DNA of 21,185 nucleotides, taken from the IMG/VR virus record IMGVR_UViG_3300049460_000217, positions 1 to 21,185 of that record, one strand, 5' to 3'. This document shows, piece after piece, positions 13,645 to 21,185 of this stretch. The stretch is from a virus. The first letter of the stretch is position 1. The number at the start of each line of letters is the position of its first letter. A program made the translations under genes and the position numbers. The notes under the pieces are model-generated. The model saw only the letters and a program-made list of their open reading frames with translations. It was not told the DNA's origin and searched no databases.

Positions 13645-14954
13645 AAATCAAATTCTGCGATACCAATTCCGACGTTGCGAACGCACTGCACACCGTTTTC
13701 GCGGGCGTCGCTGACGTGACCGTGATGAACGGCAACATTCTGACGGTGACGGGAGACGCCATCGTGAGCCCGGCCAACAGCTACGGCTATATGGACGGCG
13801 GCATCGACCTCGCCTATGTCCGGCATTTCGGCCTGGAGATTCAGCGGCGCGTGCAATCGGCCATCGGCACGTACTACGATGATGGTGTGCCCGTTGGCGA
13901 GGCCGTCACGGTCAAGACGGGACACGCCAAGGTGCCGCTGCTGATTTCCGCGCCGACCATGCGCCTGCCCGGCGACGTGCGCGGCACCGATAACGCCTAT
14001 CTGGCGATGCGCGCCGCCCTCAGGCAGGCGCGGCAGCACAACGTCCAGACGCTGCTGTGTCCGGGCCTATGCACGCTTACCGGCCGTATGGACCCGACGG
14101 AAGCCGCCGCGCAGATGCACCGCGCCTACGTCGAGTTCGTGCAGAACGGCCATATCAACATCGAAGCGAAAGACCTCGCCGACTGGCTCACGAGCTTCAT
14201 TCAGAATCACGCGAACCTCACGCAACACCCGGCTGTCATCACCGCAGAGCGCGCGCTCAGTGTCGTGCCGCGCGAAAACCTCGAACACGTCACGTCGATG
14301 ATGCTCGAACAGGTTCGCCGCCGCCTGTGCACATTCGAGCGCGAGCCGGGCGCGCGTGCGCTCGCGCTGATCGCCGACCTGCTGTGCATGGGCTCGATGA
14401 CGCGCACGCCCGACAACGTCGCGCAGGGCGTGCGGATGATGCGCGATAACGCAGAGAGCGTCCGCGCAATCCTGCGTTCGGCCGCCGACCATTTCAGCAT
14501 TGAGCCGGGCGACGAAAGCGAACTGCCGGAAAAAATCCACGTCCTCAAAACGCTGGCGGGCAATGGAGCACTGACGGCAGAGCACGACAAGCTGGAGAAC
14601 GCAGCGCGCGCTATCGCGCCGTACTACGGCGAGACGTGGGAGCACGAGCCCGATGAGGACGGTAAGGGCGTACAGGTCGGCACGCGTCACGAGGACGGCT
14701 CGCTCAACGCGTTCATTCGTGCCTATGTTTCCAACTACTCGATGGACGATGCGGACGATTACGCGCTGGCCGACTATCTCACCCTTGCACGCCCGGCCAA
14801 TATCGCCGCGCTGTTCGACCTGATCCGCGAGCAGATGAAGCTGATCCGATTGCAGGCAAAGGAAGTAGACGACCTGCGCGCCGCCTTTGCGCTGGGCGTC
14901 GGCGAAGAACTCAAGCGCCTTGAAGCGGACGGGGCTTTGATCGTACCGGTCTGA
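13641..14954 (+). CDS. Macrodomain fused to Ead/Ea22-like C-terminus
   Basis: A 437-residue protein. Residues 1-170 look like a macrodomain: GNILTVTGDAIVSPANSYGY (31-50) followed by MDGGIDLAYV carries the D-A-[IL]-V-x-x-A-N and G-G-[IV]-D hallmarks of ADP-ribose binding. LLISAPTMRLPGDVRGTDN (100-118) and CPGLCTLTGRM (140-150) supply later loops. Macrodomains bind ADP-ribose or its derivatives, and some remove ADP-ribose from proteins or nucleic acids. Residues ~200-340 are helical, of no known family. Residues 370-415 (ALADYLTLARPANIAALFDL, then coiled coil) resemble the C-terminus of phage Ead/Ea22-like early proteins. Start ATG 13641 overlaps the upstream TGA. A role against ADP-ribosylation or NAD-derived signals of host defence is attractive but untested. 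Confidence 0.8.
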   Translation: MKIKFCDTNSDVANALHTVFAGVADVTVMNGNILTVTGDAIVSPANSYGYMDGGIDLAYVRHFGLEIQRRVQSAIGTYYDDGVPVGEAVTVKTGHAKVPLLISAPTMRLPGDVRGTDNAYLAMRAALRQARQHNVQTLLCPGLCTLTGRMDPTEAAAQMHRAYVEFVQNGHINIEAKDLADWLTSFIQNHANLTQHPAVITAERALSVVPRENLEHVTSMMLEQVRRRLCTFEREPGARALALIADLLCMGSMTRTPDNVAQGVRMMRDNAESVRAILRSAADHFSIEPGDESELPEKIHVLKTLAGNGALTAEHDKLENAARAIAPYYGETWEHEPDEDGKGVQVGTRHEDGSLNAFIRAYVSNYSMDDADDYALADYLTLARPANIAALFDLIREQMKLIRLQAKEVDDLRAAFALGVGEELKRLEADGALIVPV

Positions 14955-14961
14955 TTTTTTT
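14928..14961 (+). terminator. Weak intrinsic terminator after the macrodomain gene
   Basis: GACGGG (14928-14933) can pair with CCGGTC (14946-14951) with one mismatch across a 12-base loop, followed three bases later by seven T residues (14955-14961). The stem is short and overlaps the end of the coding sequence, so efficiency is doubtful, but the location between two promoter-led operons fits. Confidence 0.35.
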
Positions 14962-14972
14962 CGCATGCACCC

Positions 14973-14986
14973 ATAGATACGTCTAT
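14973..14986. promoter_or_regulatory. Palindromic operator ATAGATACGTCTAT
   Basis: Second copy of the ATAGAYA palindrome. Including the attached -35 (through 14991) it matches 8883-8901 at 17 of 19 positions, with the -35 hexamer in the identical place. Confidence 0.6.
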
Positions 14987-15013
14987 TGACAGCCTCAATT
15001 GTGACAACATACT
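14986..15013 (+). promoter_or_regulatory. Rightward sigma70 promoter for the 15048-18328 operon
   Basis: A consensus -35 TTGACA (14986-14991), 16-base spacer and -10 CATACT (15008-15013); TACTAT at 15010-15015 with an 18-base spacer is the alternative. Transcription would start near 15020, leaving a leader of about 28 bases before ATG 15048. Confidence 0.65.
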
Positions 15014-15022
15014 ATTGAGGCT
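14991..15022. promoter_or_regulatory. Perfect 9-bp inverted repeat bracketing the promoter
   Basis: AGCCTCAAT (14991-14999) and ATTGAGGCT (15014-15022) are exact reverse complements 14 bases apart. One arm lies just after the -35, the other over the expected transcription start. The half-site centres are 23 bases apart, about two helical turns. It looks like an operator for a dimeric repressor, distinct from the ATAGAYA palindrome beside it. Confidence 0.6.
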
Positions 15023-15047
15023 CCCACACACCACGACGGGGCACACC

Positions 15048-15614
15048 ATGACACTGACGCATCACCCTAATTCGAGCCTGCCGCTTGAAGGGCTCAAGCA
15101 GGAAATCCGCGACCTGTTTTCTCAGGTCACGACAGGGTTCGAGCCAACGGAGAACGAGATTCAGATGCTGGAAAGTGGGCTCGACTGCCTCTTTTTGCCG
15201 GAACTTCCAATTGACGATTACGCGGCGGCGCGCGTGTCGTTGGAAGCCACGATTGCATGGCTGGAAGCGGGCAACGACGCGCTGGAAGCGGCGAAGGAAC
15301 TGCGGTTGAACGTGAGCCGCCTCGTCGCACCTGAACCGACCGCGACGCCCGCAAAGCCTACGGAACTCGCCGCGCGCACGAGCTATTCATCGCTGGCGAT
15401 GCCGGGCATATTGTTCTGGATCACAGAGCAGGACTCGCTCAACGAACTGTGCCCCGCCGAGGTGTTGCTTGGACAGGCGAGCAGGATGCGCGGCGACGTG
15501 CACGAGAGCCAGAAACGCATGCTGTCGTACCCGCCCGGCGTGCGCTACGAAAAGGTGCAGACGCTGGTTCGCATGCACAACGCGGAACAGGCCGATCCGG
15601 GGCTGAAATCGTGA
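15048..15614 (+). CDS. Unrecognised protein, 188 aa, first gene of second operon
   Basis: The start is ATG 15048 (MTLTHHPNSS), because the in-frame start at 15015 lies at or before the expected transcription start. GGGG lies about 5 bases upstream of the ATG. The protein is acidic and helical, with a segment (residues ~20-80) rich in LEGLKQEIRDLF and DYAAARVSLEATIAWLEAG. A Pro/Ala/Thr-rich linker follows (~95-108), then a C-terminal domain containing MPGILFWITEQDSLNEL. I recognise no family, signal peptide or membrane segment. Confidence 0.7.
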   Translation: MTLTHHPNSSLPLEGLKQEIRDLFSQVTTGFEPTENEIQMLESGLDCLFLPELPIDDYAAARVSLEATIAWLEAGNDALEAAKELRLNVSRLVAPEPTATPAKPTELAARTSYSSLAMPGILFWITEQDSLNELCPAEVLLGQASRMRGDVHESQKRMLSYPPGVRYEKVQTLVRMHNAEQADPGLKS

Positions 15615-15793
15615 GCGAGAAAGAGGCGCGCGATGTGCGCAAGCTGATCGAGATTTTCAACATCGTGACAGGCATCGTGACGTTGCTGCTCGTTGTAGCG
15701 GCGTGCTTCTATCCGATGGTGCGGGACTACCGGCTGTGCGTCTCGCAGGGGCATACCGGCTACTTCTGCTACTTCCTGCTGCGAGCACCGTGA
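15611..15793 (+). CDS. Small single-span membrane protein, 60 aa
   Basis: GTG 15611 overlaps the upstream TGA (GTGA). After a charged N-terminus (SEKEARDVRKLIEI) comes a hydrophobic stretch, FNIVTGIVTLLLVVAACFY, long enough to cross the membrane once. A short tail with two Cys follows (LCVSQGHTGYFCYF). It could be a small holin-like, superinfection-exclusion or other inner-membrane protein. No endolysin gene lies nearby, so a lysis role is not supported by context. Confidence 0.6.
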   Translation: MSEKEARDVRKLIEIFNIVTGIVTLLLVVAACFYPMVRDYRLCVSQGHTGYFCYFLLRAP

Positions 15794-16026
15794 GCGAGCG
15801 GCAACCTGACGCGTACATGGCGCGCGTCTATCTCGCGCAGGCGGCGGCTGTCCGTCGGTTCAATGACGGACGGTATGAACGCCTGATCGGATGGGCGCAG
15901 AAGCGGCGGCGGCAGCACGCGGAAGGCGTGCGCCTCGCGCGCGAACGCGAAAGCGACCGCAAGCGCGCTATTGCCGCGATCAACTTCACGCCCGTACAGG
16001 GCGATTTGTTCGAGGGGCTTTTGTGA
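15790..16026 (+). CDS. Small basic protein with QGDLF motif, 78 aa
   Basis: GTG 15790 overlaps the upstream TGA; ATG 15817 is an alternative that drops nine residues. The protein is helical and strongly basic (LIGWAQKRRRQHAEGVRLAR), ending FTPVQGDLFEGLL. The QGDLF peptide near the C-terminus resembles sliding-clamp-binding motifs. No family is recognised. A short DNA-associated protein acting on replication is a reasonable guess, no more. Confidence 0.6.
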   Translation: MSERQPDAYMARVYLAQAAAVRRFNDGRYERLIGWAQKRRRQHAEGVRLARERESDRKRAIAAINFTPVQGDLFEGLL

Positions 16027-16214
16027 GAAGTGTTTTCAGCTACGCGCAAGCAGACCTGCGCATCAAGGCAGAGCGGGTCATACGCGCTGATCGTCTCGCC
16101 GACGGCCGCGACGTTTCGCACCTGAATTTCGAGCAGCAGTATCACGAGGCGTTGCGCGCGTATCGCGACGCACTTATCCACATCAATCGAACGCTGGACA
16201 TTCTCTTTCCATGA
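16023..16214 (+). CDS. Small helical protein, 63 aa
   Basis: GTG 16023 overlaps the upstream TGA. The sequence reads as two amphipathic helices (YAQADLRIKAERVIRADRLA and FEQQYHEALRAYRDALIHIN) with a short link, which suggests a helical hairpin or dimer. There are no Cys, membrane segments or known motifs. It is called as a gene because of the unbroken GTGA/ATGA coupling on both sides. Confidence 0.55.
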   Translation: MRSVFSYAQADLRIKAERVIRADRLADGRDVSHLNFEQQYHEALRAYRDALIHINRTLDILFP

Positions 16215-16558
16215 CGACTCAGCGACCACCACTAAACGATGACGCAATCGCGCGCCTGACAATCGCCGCGCTGCGCGAACACGGACAAATGCGGCTCAAG
16301 CCGCTTTGCGCGCTCGTGCACGTCCACCACAAACGCTTAGGCCCGGTGCTCACCGCGCTCGCGATCAGCGGCCGTTTGCAGCGCATCGCCGACGGCCAGC
16401 GCGAGGGCTCGACGGTCTACCTGTACGCGGCAATCGGCGAGGACGTCGAGCCGCCCGCCGCGCCCGCGCGTGCACAGATTTCGTTCAACGCGGCGGCCAC
16501 GCTCGCGGCTTTTCAGGCCACGGCGCAGCGCTTCGCTATGGGCTCGCTGGCGGTATGA
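16211..16558 (+). CDS. Winged-helix-like small protein, 115 aa
   Basis: ATG 16211 overlaps the upstream TGA. Residues ~12-75 (IARLTIAALREHGQMRLKPL, then HVHHKRLGPVLTALAISGRL, QRIADGQREGSTVYLYA) follow a winged-helix pattern: two helices, a recognition helix and a beta wing. The C-terminal ~35 residues are Ala-rich. It may be a DNA-binding regulator. Its closest functional relatives cannot be named from the sequence. Confidence 0.6.
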   Translation: MTTQRPPLNDDAIARLTIAALREHGQMRLKPLCALVHVHHKRLGPVLTALAISGRLQRIADGQREGSTVYLYAAIGEDVEPPAAPARAQISFNAAATLAAFQATAQRFAMGSLAV

Positions 16559-16836
16559 ACATCATTCACGAGCACGACACCGGAAAGGGTTTCAAAATCC
16601 GGCGCGGCGGCGCGTATCGCGGCAGCACCGGCGAGGTGCGCTACGTGCACATGATCCACAAGCCGGGCAGCGGGTACGGCGTGACGTGGGATAGCGTCAG
16701 CATCGAGGCCTATTACAAGCAGGGCATAGGAGCCGCGTTTTACAGCGAGCGCGAAAAGCGCCAACACGGCTACATGACAATGAAGGCGTTTAAGGACTGG
16801 GCTGTCCGCGACGTCACACCGGAGGATTTGAAGTGA
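16555..16836 (+). CDS. Unrecognised beta-rich protein, 93 aa
   Basis: ATG 16555 overlaps the upstream TGA. The frame is open upstream to 16306 but that would bury the whole gene before it. It starts MNIIHEHDTGKGFKIRRGG and continues with alternating hydrophobic strands (VRYVHMIHKPGSGYGVTWDS), then a short helix near the C-terminus (MTMKAFKDWAVRD). This looks like a compact alpha/beta fold. Function unknown. Confidence 0.6.
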   Translation: MNIIHEHDTGKGFKIRRGGAYRGSTGEVRYVHMIHKPGSGYGVTWDSVSIEAYYKQGIGAAFYSEREKRQHGYMTMKAFKDWAVRDVTPEDLK

Positions 16837-17198
16837 TCGTCTATCTCGCGAAACTGAAAAGTCGCAAGGAAATGGAGCGCACCATACCGCGCAATGAACT
16901 GGGTTGGTGGCATGACGTCTGCCCCGGCGACTCGCTAATCCTGCGCGATGCGACGGCCGCCGATTTCAAGGGCATCATGCTCAATGAGGGCGTCTCGACA
17001 GACCCGGCCAACTTCCTATGCGAGACGTGCGAGCGGCCCGCGCTCGTAAGCCGCAAGGCCGTCGAATGGCTCTCGATCATCGTGCCTGTCACGCATACTG
17101 GCGCAACGGTGACACACGATAACGCGGCTCTCACGAAAGCGCGCGCCCGCGAGCTTTGGGAACACGAGGCCCGCGAGCGCGAAAAAGCGGAGCTATAA
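16833..17198 (+). CDS. Unrecognised protein with CxxC, 121 aa
   Basis: GTG 16833 overlaps the upstream TGA and is preceded by a strong GGAGG (16821-16825). One CxxC pair occurs at C63-C66 (FLCETCERPA); C30 is the only other Cys. The C-terminal ~25 residues are a charged helix (ARARELWEHEAREREKAEL). No family is recognised. Its end marks the end of the tightly overlapping gene run that began at 15048. Confidence 0.6.
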   Translation: MIVYLAKLKSRKEMERTIPRNELGWWHDVCPGDSLILRDATAADFKGIMLNEGVSTDPANFLCETCERPALVSRKAVEWLSIIVPVTHTGATVTHDNAALTKARARELWEHEAREREKAEL

Positions 17199-17202
17199 AG
17201 AG

Positions 17203-17219
17203 TCTCCCTCAACAGGAGA
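17203..17219 (+). promoter_or_regulatory. Small hairpin over the RBS of the 17225 gene
   Basis: TCTCC (17203-17207) pairs with GGAGA (17215-17219) around a 7-base loop. GGAGA is the Shine-Dalgarno for ATG 17225, so the stem would mask it. The stem is only 5 bp and may be weak or fortuitous. A TATAAA just upstream (17194-17199) could be a -10, but I see no -35. Confidence 0.35.
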
Positions 17220-17224
17220 TAATC

Positions 17225-17476
17225 ATGTCCGCTGATTTTGACACCCGCCGTCAGCCCACGCCCGTATGCCCTTCATGCGGCCACGCGCTCACAACCAATG
17301 AACTGTCCGGCATTTTGTCGGACCTCGAAGGCGCGCCGGTTGACCTTGTGCGCCTGGCACCCGATGAGAAGTTCGCACAGATCGCGTGCCCGGTTTCCGA
17401 GTGCTGCACGCCGTACTGGATCAGCGGCGGCTACGTGCCGCTGTATGCGTCCGGGCTGACGCGCGACGACGTCTAA
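17225..17476 (+). CDS. Zinc-ribbon protein, 83 aa
   Basis: The start at ATG 17225 is fixed by the AGGAGAT Shine-Dalgarno 5 bases upstream; the frame opens earlier but within the previous gene. C15-x2-C18 (CPSCGH), C55 and C60-C61 suggest a rubredoxin-like or zinc-ribbon fold. It is the only gene in the operon with a free-standing, near-consensus RBS, which may make it the most strongly translated. Function unknown. Confidence 0.65.
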   Translation: MSADFDTRRQPTPVCPSCGHALTTNELSGILSDLEGAPVDLVRLAPDEKFAQIACPVSECCTPYWISGGYVPLYASGLTRDDV

Positions 17477-17497
17477 CCTGCTAACTCTTTCCGCCCC

Positions 17498-18328
17498 ATG
17501 ACTCATCACTACCCAATGCCCACCACGGCCGCCAATGCGCTAATGGCCGCTTTCGAACGCGCGTACGAGCATGGCGATATGCCCTTGCTCACGCCGCACA
17601 AGCCCGCGCACCCGTCGCTCGCGCGCGTCTCGCAGACAACGCACGACAGGGCGGCGCGCGTCATCGAGCGCTGCCGGTTTCACATTACCGGGTACGTGCT
17701 CAGTGACACATGGGATTTGCGCAAGGCCATCGTTGAGGAAGGCGCGGTGCGCTGGCTTCCGAATCGCGAGGACTTCACTCGCGTAATGGCATGGCAGGAC
17801 ACGAAAGGCCCGAACACGCCGCCCGATGAGGCAATCGGCGATGAGCTTATCGGCACCGCAACGCAGGCCGTCAGCGCGCCGCCTATCGTGCTCGCCGCGC
17901 CTGCCGCCGCACCGTCGCGGCCGGTGCTCACCGCGCCGCCGTCCGCGCGCCTGCTCGAATCGACAGAGGAAGCGCTTGGCGTGCTCGCCGGTGAGCTTGG
18001 ATGCGTGCACAACGAGGATATCCCGCACAACGCGGGCTGGTTCGTGCCTGGCAAGGCGAGGGCATACGCGAGCGCGCTCGACGCCATCAAGGGGCTTGTC
18101 GCGAGCCTGAAGGCTGGCGGCACGGTGTACGAAAGCGGCGCGGTGCACGAGGGCGAGTTAGTCGTGACGGGAGATATTGTGCTCGCGGGCGAGGTCGCGG
18201 ACGGCACCACGAGGCCCGGCGAACCGGCAGGGCAAACCACCATGACGGGCAAGCCAAAAGCCTTGCATGTTGTCGTCACGCCCAAGGTCATCAAGCCCGT
18301 CGATGACCGGCAGGGCGGCCTGTTCTAG
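17498..18328 (+). CDS. Phage protein with disordered linker and C-terminal QGGLF, 276 aa
   Basis: The N-terminal ~105 residues (ERCRFHITGYVLSDTWDLRK, then EEGAVRWLPNREDFTRVM) resemble a hypothetical domain frequent in phages of Burkholderiales. Residues ~120-150 are an Ala/Pro-rich linker. The C-terminal part (STEEALGVLAGELGCVHNED, then KARAYASALDAIKGLVASLK) is helical, followed by a beta-like tail ending QGGLF, a sliding-clamp-binding-like peptide exactly at the C-terminus. No Shine-Dalgarno is visible before ATG 17498; the leader is pyrimidine-rich. The TAG stop (18326-18328) shares CTAG with the stop of the opposing gene. Confidence 0.7.
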   Translation: MTHHYPMPTTAANALMAAFERAYEHGDMPLLTPHKPAHPSLARVSQTTHDRAARVIERCRFHITGYVLSDTWDLRKAIVEEGAVRWLPNREDFTRVMAWQDTKGPNTPPDEAIGDELIGTATQAVSAPPIVLAAPAAAPSRPVLTAPPSARLLESTEEALGVLAGELGCVHNEDIPHNAGWFVPGKARAYASALDAIKGLVASLKAGGTVYESGAVHEGELVVTGDIVLAGEVADGTTRPGEPAGQTTMTGKPKALHVVVTPKVIKPVDDRQGGLF

Positions 18329-19031
18329 GCCGGATTGAGCGCAACAGTCACCGCGCCGTAAGCGTATGACACGTTGAATGTGCCGGGCGCTGGCACCTGC
18401 GTACCGGCCGCAATCGCGGCGTTCGAGAGGGCACCGAAAGACGATTCGCCGTCGTAGGTCGAACCCTTGTTGTACTGCGACGTCGAAGACACCCCTATTG
18501 CATAGCCAGACGGCGGCGTAAAGACGTTGGACACACTGCCCGAATAGCTGCCACCTTGCCCCGCGATCAGCAGCAGACACATCGCTTTGGGCAGCGTGAT
18601 CGCAGAGAACACACATGAGGTCGACGCCGTCGCTTTCTTCGTCACCGGCGCAACAGAATTGAACGGGCTCGCCTGATTGACGCCCGACAGATTCATGATG
18701 CCGATGTTGACGGATTTGACCGTCGAGCCGCTAAACGTGTACGAGGTCGGTTCGCTCGCTGTCGCGATTTTGTAAAAACCGCCGATGAAACCGTTGTCGT
18801 TGTGCGACGTGAAAAGCAGCGACGTATGCAGCGTCCAACCGGCGCACGCGAGCGATACAGCAGCGGCCGTATCGTCGCAGGTGAACACCGCATAAAGCAG
18901 GTTGCCCGCGACGATGCCCGACGGCGCGGCAATCGTCGCGGTGCTTGTCTGCGAGCCGCCGTCCGATGCCGACACGAGCTTGACGCCAGCGACAACGACA
19001 GGCGCGCGATAGCGCGTGACGGCCGGGATTA

Positions 19032-19035
<4 letters not shown>
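18325..19035 (-). CDS. Beta-rich virion protein, 236 aa
   Basis: GTG 19035 overlaps the collagen-like gene's TGA (GTGA), so the longer frame to 19197 is rejected. The protein starts [12 protein letters not shown] and is a Ser/Thr/Gly-rich beta protein: [20 protein letters not shown] (residues ~35-55), [10 protein letters not shown], then [13 protein letters not shown] and a C-terminal strand pair. The 'P-x-G-[VI]-x-x-G-[DN]-L-L' and 'G-W' blocks occur in many phage tail and fibre-associated proteins. It probably decorates or ends the fibre encoded just upstream. No enzyme motif is seen. Confidence 0.65.
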
Positions 19036-21013
<1,978 letters not shown>

Positions 21014-21037
21014 GTGTGCAAAGCCTTGGAAGATAGG

Positions 21038-21154
21038 GCGATGGCCTGCCTTTGCGCCTCTGCACGGTTGCCCTCACATGAACCAACTACGGGGCATCGT
21101 TGCGAAGTGCCGTAGCCGAGCTTGGTGCGTGAGCGCAGGGAGACAGGCCATCGC
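21038..21154 (-). ncRNA. Structured leader resembling C4 antisense RNA
   Basis: GCGATGGCCTG (21038-21048) and its exact reverse complement CAGGCCATCGC (21144-21154) close a ~117-base element. Inside, TGCGC/GCGCA and GCAC/GTGC continue the outer stem, CTACGG/CCGTAG forms an inner hairpin, and GTTG/CAAC (or GGTT/AACC) another. The minus strand across it translates in one frame to GNRAEAQRQAIALSSKALHT, a peptide I recall from spurious ORFs called over C4 antisense RNAs of P1/P4-type phages, where C4 represses genes by pairing with ribosome-binding sites. The identification is by pattern memory, not by a model search. The sequence to the window edge (21155-21185) shows nothing further. Confidence 0.42.
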
Positions 21155-21185
21155 GGAAACATCGCGGCGGGGCGGCGCGTTTGCG

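Noticed and set aside
14067-14966. 299-aa minus-strand open frame opposite the macrodomain gene
   Set aside because: Shadow frame; the plus-strand frame has macrodomain motifs and coupled start.

Overview
The window is a stretch of a tailed-phage (or prophage) genome. It is GC-rich, tightly packed, and switches coding strand only twice. Baseplate J-like, tail-fibre and tail-fibre-assembly genes point to a contractile-tailed (myovirus-like) particle. The GC content and the style of the small conserved phage proteins suggest a host among the Burkholderiales (Burkholderia, Paraburkholderia, Ralstonia), but this is inference. No integrase, CI-like repressor, terminase, polymerase or tRNA is visible, so lifestyle cannot be decided.

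Region 1 (1-8812, minus strand) is a late structural operon read right to left. In order of transcription it holds a small gp25-like baseplate candidate, a baseplate J/gp6-like wedge protein, a baseplate protein carrying an inserted carbohydrate-binding-like module, a protein with the look of a prohead protease, two structural proteins of unknown role, a collar-type tail fibre with five HxH motifs, its assembly chaperone, a LysM/gpX-like tail protein, a SWIM zinc-finger protein, and the start of a further gene that leaves the window. Most genes abut or overlap by 1-4 bases. The exception is the tail fibre, which has a 70-base leader with two hairpins; one of them covers its Shine-Dalgarno sequence.

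Region 2 (8813-8949) is the divergent control region. It holds a sigma70-like rightward promoter whose -35 is fused to an imperfect palindrome, ATAGATATGTCTAT, plus a degenerate relative of that site near the leftward genes. Almost the same operator/-35 block (17 of 19 bases) recurs at 14973-14991 before the second rightward operon, where a perfect 9-bp inverted repeat also brackets the promoter.

Region 3 (8950-14954, plus strand) is an early/accessory operon: Cys-rich small proteins, a small HTH protein, a DUF6283-like four-Cys protein beside a PAPS-reductase-like PP-loop enzyme, a dUTPase with a long C-terminal extension, a zinc-ribbon protein, and a macrodomain fused to a long C-terminal region ending in an Ead/Ea22-like segment. 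Region 4 (15048-18328, plus strand) is a second operon of mostly unrecognised small genes, the first seven joined by 4-base ATGA/GTGA overlaps; host-takeover or anti-defence roles are plausible but unproven. Three plus-strand proteins carry a QxxLF motif at or near the C-terminus that resembles sliding-clamp-binding peptides.

Region 5 (18325-21185, minus strand) returns to structural genes: a 136-aa adaptor-like protein, a collagen-like fibre with about 120 Gly-X-Y triplets, and a beta-rich virion protein. The last of these meets the plus-strand operon in a shared CTAG, each strand using it for its stop codon. Upstream of the module, 21038-21154 is a structured, non-coding-looking element that resembles the C4 antisense RNA family. 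Apart from that leader no stretch over 300 bases lacks a gene.
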